From NCBI GenBank assembly GCA_943331855.1, contig CALQNE010000063.1, positions 1-13,995 on the forward strand: DNA of 13,995 nt, read 5' to 3'. The stretch's first letter is position 1. Each line of letters starts with the position of its first letter. A program made the translations under genes and the position numbers. The notes below the pieces were generated by a model that was not told the DNA's origin, did no database searches, and saw only the letters and a list, made by a program, of their open reading frames with translations. The DNA comes from Bordetella parapertussis. GTDB taxonomy: Bacteria > Pseudomonadota > Gammaproteobacteria > Burkholderiales > Burkholderiaceae_B. Positions 1 to 6,756 of the stretch are shown piece after piece.

Positions 1-1
1 C

Positions 2-829
2 TTTTATCGTAAGACAGGCCCCGAGATGATGGATCGCTTAGGTGAGGTTGAGTTCGCAAATGGTGTAGCGGCCATGGCCGCCAGTCAGGCCTACGGCAAG
101 ACACAAGTGTGCGCGGGTATCGTGGGCTCCGCGGATTTAACCTATGGCCAAGAAATCGGAAAATTACTCGATGCACAAATTGCCGCGGCCGGTGGGCGCT
201 TTCGCGGTATTCGTTTGATCACGAAGTGGGATGCCGATGAGCAACTTAATAACGGTCGCTATCTTATTCCGCCTAAGTTAATGTCTGACCCGGATTTTCG
301 TAAAGGCTTTGCCGAACTTGGGCCGCGCAATCTCAGTTTTGACGCGATGATTTACCATCATCAAATCCCTGAGGTCATCGATCTGGCTCGCACCTACCCT
401 GACACCACGATTATTTTGAATCATATTGGTGGTCTGCTTGCCAAGACACGCACGTATCTTGCAAAAGAAAAAGAGACGACGGATATTTGGCGGGCCTCAA
501 TGGCCGAGTTGGCAAAGTGCCCGAACGTGTTCGTCAAACTTGGTGGCCTAGGGATGCCGTATCTGGGTTTTGGTTTTGAAAAACCAGGCAAGCCTGCAGA
601 TTCGCAACAACTGGCTGCGGCCTGGGGTCCGTTGTTTGACTCGTGCATTGAGTCATTTGGTGCGCAGCGGTGCATGTTTGAAAGTAATTTTCCGCCGGAT
701 CGCGCTTCGGTTGATTATCACGTGATCTGGAATGCCTTTAAACGGATGGCGGCAAAGTACTCGGCCGCAGATAAACACGCTTTGTTCTTTGGTACAGCAG
801 CAAAGGTGTATCAACTAAAGGTGGATTGA
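2..829 (+). CDS. Amidohydrolase family protein (COG3618-like TIM-barrel hydrolase), 5' truncated by window
   Basis: This is the C-terminal part of a predicted metal-dependent hydrolase of the amidohydrolase-2 superfamily (TIM barrel), a group that includes lactonases and related C-O/C-C hydrolases. The reading frame is open from base 2 through the first in-frame ATG at 26, so the true start lies upstream of the window. Diagnostic pieces are a metal-ligand type NHIGG motif (around 419-433), an MFESNFPPDR motif near 676-705 that carries the conserved C-terminal aspartate, and a final FGTAAKVY helix typical of this family. The N-terminal HxH metal motif would lie outside the window. A GST gene follows only six bases after the stop, suggesting co-transcription. 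The family assignment is firm; the substrate cannot be told from the sequence. Confidence 0.88.
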   Translation, partial: FYRKTGPEMMDRLGEVEFANGVAAMAASQAYGKTQVCAGIVGSADLTYGQEIGKLLDAQIAAAGGRFRGIRLITKWDADEQLNNGRYLIPPKLMSDPDFRKGFAELGPRNLSFDAMIYHHQIPEVIDLARTYPDTTIILNHIGGLLAKTRTYLAKEKETTDIWRASMAELAKCPNVFVKLGGLGMPYLGFGFEKPGKPADSQQLAAAWGPLFDSCIESFGAQRCMFESNFPPDRASVDYHVIWNAFKRMAAKYSAADKHALFFGTAAKVYQLKVD

Positions 830-835
830 ATTCGC

Positions 836-1450
836 GTGACTCGACCACGACTGTATTCTTATCGTCGTTGCCCCTATGCCATGCGTGCGCGCATGGCGTT
901 GTGGTGCGCAGGGATTGAGGTTGAGCTAGAAGAAATCAGTTTGCGCGATAAGCCGGCGGCTTTACTGGCGGTATCGGCCAAAGGGACGGTGCCGGTACTG
1001 CATTGCGCAGATGGGCTCGTACTAGAAGAAAGCTTGGCGATCATGCGTTGGGCGCTAGCGCAACGCGACCCTCAGGGGTGGCTGCTGAACGCGGATCACG
1101 TCGAGCAACAAGCGCTTGTGCAAATCAATGACACTGACTTTAAACACTGGCTTGATCGTTATAAGTATGCCGAACGCTATCCAGAATTTGGTCTTGAGTA
1201 TTATCGAGAGCAAGCGCTGGGTAGTTTGATCACGAAGCTTGAGCAGCGCTTAACCCAGACACCTTATTTAGCTGGGCAAACCGCATGCTTAAGTGACGTT
1301 GCAATTTTTCCGTTTGTGCGTCAGTTTGCAGCGGTTGACGCAACGTGGTTTGCGCAGAGCCCTTGGCCGGCAACGCGCGCTTGGTTGAACGGTTGGCTTG
1401 AGAGTGTCTTGTTTAAAACGATTATGGATAGGGCGCTCGTTAAGCGCTAA
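836..1450 (+). CDS. Glutathione S-transferase family protein
   Basis: A 204-residue cytosolic protein with an N-terminal thioredoxin-like GST domain followed by an all-helical C-terminal domain. The N-terminus reads RLYSYRRCPYAMRARMAL, so a CPYA motif places a cysteine at residue 12 where the catalytic Cys/Ser/Tyr sits in GSTs; this Cys form is typical of glutaredoxin-like or Omega/Beta-type enzymes. The cis-proline region (GTVPVL, about residues 50-55) and the LEESLAIMRW segment that contacts the glutathione gamma-glutamyl group are present. The C-terminal domain contains YLAGQTACLSDVAIFPFVRQF, the usual N-capping helix 6 signature. The start is GTG at 836, chosen because the first beta-strand begins immediately after it and AAGGTGGA lies upstream within the end of the preceding gene. 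It probably forms an operon with the amidohydrolase. Substrate unknown. Confidence 0.9.
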   Translation: MTRPRLYSYRRCPYAMRARMALWCAGIEVELEEISLRDKPAALLAVSAKGTVPVLHCADGLVLEESLAIMRWALAQRDPQGWLLNADHVEQQALVQINDTDFKHWLDRYKYAERYPEFGLEYYREQALGSLITKLEQRLTQTPYLAGQTACLSDVAIFPFVRQFAAVDATWFAQSPWPATRAWLNGWLESVLFKTIMDRALVKR

Positions 1451-1459
1451 ACGCTTAAC
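1439..1459. terminator. Inverted repeat at the gst stop codon, possible weak terminator
   Basis: GTTAAGCG at 1439-1446 and CGCTTAAC at 1452-1459 are perfect 8-bp arms around a 5-base loop, and they overlap the gst stop codon at 1448-1450. The site sits between convergent gst and slyX. There is no run of T after it on either strand, so intrinsic termination would be weak; a role in transcript 3'-end stabilisation is equally possible. Confidence 0.4.
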
Positions 1460-1485
1460 ATTGAATGTGCAAAGTTGCCGTTTGT

Positions 1486-1704
1486 TTAGTAATGAGGCGG
1501 CAGCTCGTCGCGCAAGCTTGGGAGCTGAGTATTGCCTTCTTGTGGCAGCTGTTGCCGAAGGCTAGTAAGCTCTTTGGCTAAAAATTCAATTTGTTGTTGC
1601 TGCCTAAAGATCGTCTGATTCAGCTGATCGATTAAATCATCGGCAAGACCCACTTTGATTTCGAGCTCGGCCAAGCGCTTTTCGAAAGGGCTGTCAGTTT
1701 GCAT
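1486..1704 (-). CDS. slyX: SlyX family protein
   Basis: A 72-residue protein that matches the small SlyX family in length and pattern: an N-terminal heptad-rich helix (ERLAELEIK-like segment, here KRLAELEIKVGLADDLIDQLNQ) followed by a glutamine-rich coiled coil and a short C-terminal tail ending PPHY, which is the family hallmark. SlyX proteins are about 70-80 residues and form coiled coils; their cellular role is not established. The ATG at 1702-1704 is preceded by only a short GAG five bases upstream, a weak ribosome binding site. The gene converges with the gst and diverges from the GAPDH-arsJ operon, and probably has nothing to do with arsenic. Confidence 0.9.
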   Translation of the reverse strand: MQTDSPFEKRLAELEIKVGLADDLIDQLNQTIFRQQQQIEFLAKELTSLRQQLPQEGNTQLPSLRDELPPHY

Positions 1705-1763
1705 ATTGACTCAGATTAAAAGAAGGAGCGACCCAAAGGGAGCCGTTGCGCGCGAAAGGTCGC

Positions 1764-1792
1764 CTGACATGGGTGTGTCATACGTCTATTGT
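1764..1792 (+). promoter_or_regulatory. Candidate sigma-70 promoter of the gapdh-arsJ operon
   Basis: CTGACA at 1764-1769 (five of six matches to the -35 consensus) and TATTGT at 1787-1792 (four of six) are separated by the ideal 17 bases. This would start transcription about 50 bases before the gapdh start codon. Positional and consensus match only. Confidence 0.45.
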
Positions 1793-1808
1793 ATATTCAG
1801 CGTGTATG
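1779..1808. promoter_or_regulatory. Inverted repeat over the -10 of the ars promoter, candidate operator
   Basis: CATAC at 1779-1783 and GTATG at 1804-1808 form short inverted arms 20 bases apart that bracket the proposed -10 element and transcription start. A repressor such as ArsR would be well placed here, but the arms are short and do not match an ArsR box that I can state with certainty. Confidence 0.25.
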
Positions 1809-1847
1809 TGAGCGGTGGGTTCGCCAAAATGAGCTAGGGAAATCAAC

Positions 1848-2891
1848 ATGAAAGTAGGCATTAACGGTCTTGGGCGCATCGGGCGCCTTGCGCTGCGGGC
1901 TGCGATGGGTGCTGCCGAGCGGCAAAGTGATGATCCGCGGGCAGGCAACCGGCTTGAGGTTGTGCATTTGAATGAAATCAAAGGCGGGGCGCATGCAACG
2001 GCGCACTTGCTTGAATTTGATAGCGTGCAGGGCCGGTGGCGTGCGGATATCGCGGCTGAGCGTGAGCAAGCGATTGTTATCAACGATAAGCGCTTATCGT
2101 TTTCATCGTATGCAACGGCTGCTGAGATCCCCTGGGGTGATCTTGGGGTAGATGTGGTGCTCGAATGCACCGGCAAATTTTTAACACCCGAAACCTTAGC
2201 AGGGCACCTAGAGCGTGGCGCCAAACGCGTCATCGTCGCGGCTCCCGTGAAAGTTGGTCATGTTTTAAACGTGGTGGTGGGCGTCAATCATCACTTGTAT
2301 GATCCGGCGCAACATTCTATTGTGACGGCAGCGTCGTGTACGACTAACTGTCTCGCACCGGTTGTTAAAGTGATCCACGAAGCGATTGGGATTCGACATG
2401 GGCAGATCACGACGATTCATGATCCGACCAACACAAATTTGATGGTTGATGCGCCTCATAAAGATTTGCGTCGCGCGCGTAGCGCGATGCTAAGCCTGGC
2501 CCCGACCACCACGGGTAGCGCAACGGCCATCGCGCTGATTTATCCTGAGCTCAAAGGTAAATTGAATGGTCATGCCGTGCGTGCACCCGTGTTGAATGCC
2601 TCATTGACCGATTGCGTGTTTGAATTAAAGCGGGAAACGACAGCGCAAGAAGTCAATGCTTTGTTCGAAGAGGCTGCTAGAGGTGCCCTAGCGGGTATCT
2701 TGGGTTATGAGGCGCGCCCCTTAGTGAGTGCCGATTACGCGCGCGACACACGCAGCTCGATCGTCGATGCCTTATCGACGATGGTGACTGCGGGCACGAT
2801 GCTTAAAGTCTATGCCTGGTATGACAATGAAATGGGTTATGCCTGCCGAATGGTCGATTTGGCCTGTTATATGCAAGAAAAAGGGATTTGA
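1848..2891 (+). CDS. gapdh: ArsJ-associated glyceraldehyde-3-phosphate dehydrogenase
   Basis: A 347-residue GAPDH-fold enzyme. The N-terminal NAD-binding motif is INGLGRIGR (residues 5-13), the catalytic cysteine is C164 in SCTTNC, and the general-base histidine is H191 in [10 protein letters not shown]. That segment, followed by [14 protein letters not shown], differs from the housekeeping GapA pattern and is the form found beside ArsJ. In the characterised Pseudomonas system this enzyme accepts arsenate in place of phosphate and makes unstable 1-arseno-3-phosphoglycerate. The adjacent arsJ, six bases downstream, confirms the specialised role. The ATG at 1848 has an AGGGA ribosome binding site seven bases upstream. 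Acts in the cytoplasm. The enzyme could retain ordinary glycolytic or erythrose-phosphate activity, but the context makes arsenate detoxification the best reading. Confidence 0.93.
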   Translation: MKVGINGLGRIGRLALRAAMGAAERQSDDPRAGNRLEVVHLNEIKGGAHATAHLLEFDSVQGRWRADIAAEREQAIVINDKRLSFSSYATAAEIPWGDLGVDVVLECTGKFLTPETLAGHLERGAKRVIVAAPVKVGHVLNVVVGVNHHLYDPAQHSIVTAASCTTNCLAPVVKVIHEAIGIRHGQITTIHDPTNTNLMVDAPHKDLRRARSAMLSLAPTTTGSATAIALIYPELKGKLNGHAVRAPVLNASLTDCVFELKRETTAQEVNALFEEAARGALAGILGYEARPLVSADYARDTRSSIVDALSTMVTAGTMLKVYAWYDNEMGYACRMVDLACYMQEKGI

Positions 2892-2897
2892 TTTTTC

Positions 2898-4118
2898 ATG
2901 AGCCAAGCAATCTCTAATGCGGCTCGTCACTATGGCATTGTCACGGCAGCGTATTGGGGCTTCACGCTGACCGATGGTGCTTTGCGCATGTTGGTATTGC
3001 TGCATTTTTATCGCCTGGGTTATTCGCCCTTCACCTTGGCTTTTTTGTTTTTGCTGTATGAAGCAGCAGGAATCCTGGCGAATTTGATTGGTGGTTGGCT
3101 TGCGACGCGGTTTGGCATCACGCGTATGCTGATGATCGGGTTGTCGACTCAAATCTTGGGTTTTTTGTTGCTGTCGTTTCTGTCGCCCGACTGGACCGCC
3201 GCGATGTCTGTGGCTTGGGTCGTTTGTGCGCAAGGAGTATGCGGTGTCGCAAAAGACTTAACTAAAACAGCTAGTAAATCTGCCATTAAGATTACGGCAG
3301 GTCAGGCTAGCGGGCAGTTGTTCAAATGGGTCGCCTGGTTTACCGGTAGCAAAAACGCCATGAAAGGCGTTGGTTTTTTTCTGGGTGGTTTACTGCTTGA
3401 TTTGTTGGGCTTTCGCGGTGCGTTATGGGCGATGGCCGGTCTGTTGGGTCTTATCTTGTGTGCGGTTGCACTGAGTCTGCCGCCCCTGATGGGCAAAAGC
3501 AAAGCGTCGAAATCTGCTAAAGAACTATTTGCAAAAAGCCGGGCTATTAATTTACTTGCACTTGCGCGGGTCATGTTGTTTGGCGCGCGCGACGTATGGT
3601 TTGTGGTGGGTGTACCAGTCTTTTTATATGCTTCGGGCTGGACATTCACCATGGTGGGTGGGTTTTTGGCGGTATGGACGGTCGGGTATGGTTTAGTTCA
3701 AGCTTCGGCGCCGTTGCTCGTGCGTCGCAGTGCTGATGGTCTCACCTCGGAAGTGGCCGCCGCGCGCTTGTGGTCTGTGCTGTTGACTGTAGTGCCCCTG
3801 GGCATTGCTCTGGCAGTTTTCCTGAAAGTATCCTATCTAGAATGGATCGTCGTAGGCGGTTTAGGCTTATTTGGTATTGCTTTTGCGGTGAATTCTTCGG
3901 TGCACTCCTATTTGATCCTTGCCTATGCCGGATCTGAAAAGGCGGCTGAGGATGTGGGCTTTTATTATGCTGCGAATGCAGCCGGACGCTTTACGGGCAC
4001 TTTGCTGTCTGGTGTTTTGTACCAGTGGGGCGGGTTGCTCTATTGCCTCTTGGGCTCTGCACTCATGCTATTGCTTTGTGCAATTTGTACATTTTTTCTA
4101 CGCGTACGCGCAGAGTAG
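2898..4118 (+). CDS. arsJ: Organoarsenical efflux MFS transporter ArsJ
   Basis: A 406-residue major facilitator superfamily protein of the ArsJ family, with about eleven to twelve hydrophobic segments. Typical ArsJ sequence is visible at the N-terminus (YGIVTAAYWGFTLTDGALR, residues 12-30) and in the cytoplasmic-loop region (KDLTKTASKSAIK), with conserved basic and hydroxyl residues. ArsJ exports 1-arseno-3-phosphoglycerate made by the partner dehydrogenase; outside the cell the product decays to arsenate and 3-phosphoglycerate. The start codon at 2898 lies six bases after the gapdh stop, with a GGGA inside the gapdh 3' end as the likely ribosome binding site, so translation is probably coupled. 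A strong palindromic terminator begins one base after the stop. Identification is confident from sequence and partner together. Confidence 0.94.
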   Translation: MSQAISNAARHYGIVTAAYWGFTLTDGALRMLVLLHFYRLGYSPFTLAFLFLLYEAAGILANLIGGWLATRFGITRMLMIGLSTQILGFLLLSFLSPDWTAAMSVAWVVCAQGVCGVAKDLTKTASKSAIKITAGQASGQLFKWVAWFTGSKNAMKGVGFFLGGLLLDLLGFRGALWAMAGLLGLILCAVALSLPPLMGKSKASKSAKELFAKSRAINLLALARVMLFGARDVWFVVGVPVFLYASGWTFTMVGGFLAVWTVGYGLVQASAPLLVRRSADGLTSEVAAARLWSVLLTVVPLGIALAVFLKVSYLEWIVVGGLGLFGIAFAVNSSVHSYLILAYAGSEKAAEDVGFYYAANAAGRFTGTLLSGVLYQWGGLLYCLLGSALMLLLCAICTFFLRVRAE

Positions 4119-4156
4119 AATAAAAACGGGAGTGCCATGGCACTCCCGTTTTTATT
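4119..4156. terminator. Perfect palindromic bidirectional terminator between arsJ and the minus-strand membrane gene
   Basis: A perfect 38-base palindrome centred in CCATGG at 4135-4140. Its G+C-rich arms (ACGGGAGTGCC on the left) are flanked by an A run on the left (4122-4126) and a T run on the right (4149-4153), so it reads as an intrinsic terminator on both strands. It lies immediately after the arsJ stop and downstream of the convergent gene that ends at 4179. Confidence 0.92.
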
Positions 4157-4171
4157 TGAGCAAAGTAGCCT

Positions 4172-4188
4172 CGCAGATTTAATCTGCG
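4172..4188. repeat. Short inverted repeat spanning the stop codon of the membrane-protein gene
   Basis: CGCAGATT and AATCTGCG are perfect 8-bp arms around a single T and include the minus-strand TAA stop at 4179-4181. Its closeness to the large terminator suggests a 3'-end structure, though its one-base loop means it would have to open partly to form a hairpin. Confidence 0.5.
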
Positions 4189-4598
4189 GTAACAGGTTCT
4201 TCGCTGTGCAACCATTTCGTAGTCGAGGGCGCGTACAAAAGATAGAGCGATGCAACTGCCACCATGATGTACAGAAAAAGAAAAGCAGCACCACCTGCTG
4301 GGAGCTTGATCGGAACTAACAGCGTAATTCCAAACAAGGCGCAGACCGAAAATACAATCGCAAAGCCTGTAATGAACGTATAAAAAGCACGCGAAACAAT
4401 GCTTTTTGCTTTGGTGATTGTAAAAATCAATACCAGATTGATAATGACATAGGTGGCGACGTGAATAGGTGCGGTTGGCCCAAAAAGTTTTGTCGTCATG
4501 TTCTGATAGATGAAGATGGCGATCGAGGCCACAACGGCGCCCACGGTGATTTGTTCAAAGACTTGAATCGAATGAGGTGTTTTCAACAAAGGCTCCAT
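4179..4598 (-). CDS. Hypothetical four-TM integral membrane protein in the arsenic block
   Basis: A 139-residue protein that I do not recognise. It has four clear hydrophobic segments, at about residues 16-31, 45-62, 71-95 and 101-121, with a short N-terminus (MEPLLKTPHSI) and an acidic, charged C-terminal tail (HSEEPVTAD). No conserved cysteine pair, histidine cluster or nucleotide-binding motif is present; the one cysteine is C86 inside the third segment. The start at 4598 lacks a visible Shine-Dalgarno sequence (ACACAT precedes the ATG), so start choice is less certain, but no other in-frame ATG appears before the second membrane segment. It is transcribed away from acr3 and toward arsJ, ending at a shared terminator. 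Location between two arsenic exporters suggests, but does not prove, an arsenic-related role. Confidence 0.75.
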   Translation of the reverse strand: MEPLLKTPHSIQVFEQITVGAVVASIAIFIYQNMTTKLFGPTAPIHVATYVIINLVLIFTITKAKSIVSRAFYTFITGFAIVFSVCALFGITLLVPIKLPAGGAAFLFLYIMVAVASLYLLYAPSTTKWLHSEEPVTAD

Positions 4599-4760
4599 AT
4601 GTGTTTAATTGTGTAATTTTGTACGATGTCATTGCCGAGCGAGCGGTTTGGGTATCGACGATAGACTGTCCCAACTCTTTCAAAAGATGGTGATCGCATT
4701 GTGATTTTGTTTTGTTTTGGTTTCTATCAGTGCTTTCCCTATAAATCGGTTCGGCTAAAT

Positions 4761-4775
4761 CCACAATAAATGTGG
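4761..4775. promoter_or_regulatory. Inverted repeat upstream of the acr3 promoter, candidate operator
   Basis: CCACA, ATAAA, TGTGG: perfect 5-bp arms around a 5-base centre, located 19 bases upstream of the acr3 -35 element. It could bind a regulator of acr3 or of the divergent membrane-protein gene. Identity of any regulator is unknown. Confidence 0.3.
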
Positions 4776-4793
4776 GTGTATTCGACTTGATGC

Positions 4794-4823
4794 TTGACAG
4801 TTGCTTACGCGTGTTCTCATAAA
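4794..4823 (+). promoter_or_regulatory. Candidate sigma-70 promoter of acr3
   Basis: A perfect TTGACA -35 at 4794-4799 is followed after 18 bases by CATAAA at 4818-4823 (four of six -10 matches). Transcription would start near 4830, giving a leader of only about a dozen bases that carries the AAGGG ribosome binding site. It rules out the TTG at 4801 as a start codon, since that would lie upstream of the transcript. Confidence 0.5.
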
Positions 4824-4842
4824 AGAAAAAGGGTATCGAGCG

Positions 4843-5865
4843 ATGAATTTATTTGAGCGGTACTTGACCCTGTGGGTGTTTCTTTGCATCGTCGTTGGGA
4901 TTGCACTCGGGCAGTTTGCGCCCTCGGTGTTTCAGGTCTTGGGCAGCATCGAAATTGCGCAAGTCAATGTGCCGGTTGGGCTGTTGATCTGGGTAATGAT
5001 CATTCCAATGTTGGTCAAGATTGACTTTTCAACCTTGCACGAAGTGCGCAATCACATGCGTGGGATTGGCGTTACGTTGTTTGTGAATTGGTTGGTGAAG
5101 CCCTTTTCGATGGCGTTACTCGCATGGCTGTTCATACGTCATTTGTTTGCTGACTTACTGCCGGCGGATCAGTTAGACAGTTATATCGCGGGGTTGATTT
5201 TGCTGGCCGCCGCACCCTGTACCGCAATGGTCTTTGTCTGGAGTCGCCTAACCGGCGGCGATCCTTTGTTTACGTTGTCGCAAGTGGCGCTCAACGATGG
5301 CATCATGCTCGTAGCGTTCGCGCCGCTTGTCGCTTTGTTGCTGGGGCTCTCTGCGATCACCGTGCCCTGGGAAACGTTGCTGGCCTCGGTGGTTTTATAC
5401 ATCGTGGTGCCTCTCGTATTGGCGCAACTATGGCGCAAACGCTTATTGCAACAAGGCGGTCAAGTCTTTGACGCAGCAATGCAAGCGATTGGCCCTTGGT
5501 CAATGGGGGCCTTGTTATTGATGCTTGTGCTGCTGTTTGCCTTTCAGGGTGACGCCATGCTTAAGCAACCTTTAGTGATTGCGCTGTTGGCAGTACCCAT
5601 TTTTTTACAAGTCGTGTTTAACTCGGCACTTGCGTATTGGCTCAACAAAAAATTGGGTGAAAAACACAGCGTTGCATGTCCTTCAGCGCTGATTGGCGCA
5701 TCGAATTTTTTTGAACTTGCTGTAGCTGCCGCGATTAGTCTATTTGGGTTTCAGTCTGGGGCGGCGCTGGCAACTGTCGTTGGCGTGTTAATTGAAGTGC
5801 CGTTGATGTTGCTGGTGGTGAAGGTGGTGAATCAGTCTAAAGGCTGGTATGAGAAAAATGAGTAG
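4843..5865 (+). CDS. acr3: ACR3 family arsenite efflux transporter
   Basis: A 340-residue inner-membrane carrier of the ACR3 (arsenical-resistance-3) family, which exports arsenite and in some members antimonite using the proton motive force. Ten hydrophobic segments are apparent. The family-defining cysteine is C126 in LAAAPCTAMVFVWS, and the conserved glutamate is E291 in GASNFFELAVA; both are residues shown to be essential in characterised ACR3 proteins. The N-terminal segment (residues 41-64) reads VNVPVGLLIWVMIIPMLVKIDF, also typical. The ATG at 4843 is chosen over an in-frame TTG at 4801 because it has an AAGGG ribosome binding site and gives the usual family length. It stands alone behind its own promoter rather than in an arsRBC-type operon. 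Confident identification. Confidence 0.95.
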   Translation: MNLFERYLTLWVFLCIVVGIALGQFAPSVFQVLGSIEIAQVNVPVGLLIWVMIIPMLVKIDFSTLHEVRNHMRGIGVTLFVNWLVKPFSMALLAWLFIRHLFADLLPADQLDSYIAGLILLAAAPCTAMVFVWSRLTGGDPLFTLSQVALNDGIMLVAFAPLVALLLGLSAITVPWETLLASVVLYIVVPLVLAQLWRKRLLQQGGQVFDAAMQAIGPWSMGALLLMLVLLFAFQGDAMLKQPLVIALLAVPIFLQVVFNSALAYWLNKKLGEKHSVACPSALIGASNFFELAVAAAISLFGFQSGAALATVVGVLIEVPLMLLVVKVVNQSKGWYEKNE

Positions 5866-5951
5866 ATGCTTTGGTATTGAGTTTTAGATCTTAGGATTTA
5901 GTATCATGGCGCTTAAGTAAAACTTTGCATAATAACTCGAAGGAGCACCCC

Positions 5952-6746
5952 TTGAAAATCCAAATGAATCTGCAGCGAGGTCTGCTAAGCGTGATCTTGG
6001 CCTTTGCGATTGCCTTGGCGAGCCAGGCCGCTGAAATCCATGTGATTACTTCAGGCGCGTTTGCGACAGCCTTTGAAGAACTTGCGCCTTTGTACGAAAA
6101 ACAATCCATTCATACGGTCAAGATCTCTTATGGGTCATCGATGGGCGCGGCACCCGACGCGATCCCCGCGCGTTTGAGTCGTAATGAGAAATTCGATATT
6201 TTGATTTTGGCGGGCCCGGCGTTAGACGGGTTTATTAAAAAAGGTGCTGTCGCGGAGGGCACTCGTGTTGATTTAGCTAATTCGACGATCGGAGCGGTGG
6301 TTAAAAAGGGTGCGCCAAAGCCTGACATCAGCACTGTTGCTGCACTTAAGACCGCGCTGTTACAGGCCAAGTCGATCGCCTATTCTGCCAGCGCAAGTGG
6401 TACCTATTTGTCGACTGAGCTCTTTGTCAAGCTCGGGGTGGCTGAACAACTCAAAGACACAGCAAAAAAGATTTACAGTGAACGCGTGGGCTCGGTGGTG
6501 GCGCGTGGTGACGCTGAGTTGGGTTTTCAACAAGTGAGCGAATTGTTATCGATTCCTGGCCTTGACTATCTGGGAGAGATTCCTGCAGAAGTACAGCAGA
6601 CTGTTCCGTTTTCGGCGGGAATCACCACGACTACCCAGCAGGTTAAGGCGGCAAAAGAGTTGATTGAATTTTTGGCTTCAGAGAAAGCTGCGCCGATCAT
6701 CAAAAAAACTGGAATGAATCCAATCGTTTCTAAAATGCCCTGGTAA
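5952..6746 (+). CDS. ModA-like periplasmic substrate-binding protein (orphan)
   Basis: A 264-residue periplasmic solute-binding protein of the type II fold, most like the molybdate/sulfate-binding ModA group. A signal peptide is clear: MKIQMNLQRGLLSVILAFAIALASQA with cleavage probable before AEI. The mature protein opens with IHVITSGAFATAFEELAPLYE, and has the SYGSSMG segment (around residues 56-62) that in ModA-type proteins forms part of the oxyanion site, then YSASASGTYLS and GFQQVSELL. The start is TTG at 5952, selected because AAGGAG at 5940-5945 lies six bases before it, whereas the ATG at 5964 is too far away. No ABC permease or ATPase gene is nearby, so it is an orphan binding protein. 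The ligand is unknown; oxyanion or organic-acid binding are both possible. Confidence 0.85.
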   Translation: MKIQMNLQRGLLSVILAFAIALASQAAEIHVITSGAFATAFEELAPLYEKQSIHTVKISYGSSMGAAPDAIPARLSRNEKFDILILAGPALDGFIKKGAVAEGTRVDLANSTIGAVVKKGAPKPDISTVAALKTALLQAKSIAYSASASGTYLSTELFVKLGVAEQLKDTAKKIYSERVGSVVARGDAELGFQQVSELLSIPGLDYLGEIPAEVQQTVPFSAGITTTTQQVKAAKELIEFLASEKAAPIIKKTGMNPIVSKMPW

Positions 6747-6756
6747 TGCGCGCGTA

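Noticed and set aside
421..675. Minus-strand open frame of 84 codons
   Set aside because: Lies wholly within the amidohydrolase gene on the opposite strand, with no recognisable protein pattern; an antisense shadow.
1778..2233. Minus-strand open frame of 151 codons overlapping the gapdh start
   Set aside because: Opposite to a well-identified GAPDH; composition is Arg/Ser/Ala-rich with no family signal, typical of a shadow frame.
2772..3233. Minus-strand open frame of 153 codons across the gapdh-arsJ junction
   Set aside because: Antisense to two confidently identified genes; Gln/His/Arg-rich low-complexity translation.
4555..4764. Minus-strand frame of 69 codons upstream of the membrane-protein gene
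   Set aside because: Overlaps the membrane-protein start in another frame, lacks a convincing ribosome binding site and shows no family resemblance.
4801..4842. TTG at 4801 as an earlier acr3 start
   Set aside because: It lies directly after the TTGACA -35 element, upstream of the expected transcript start, and the added residues do not fit the ACR3 N-terminus.
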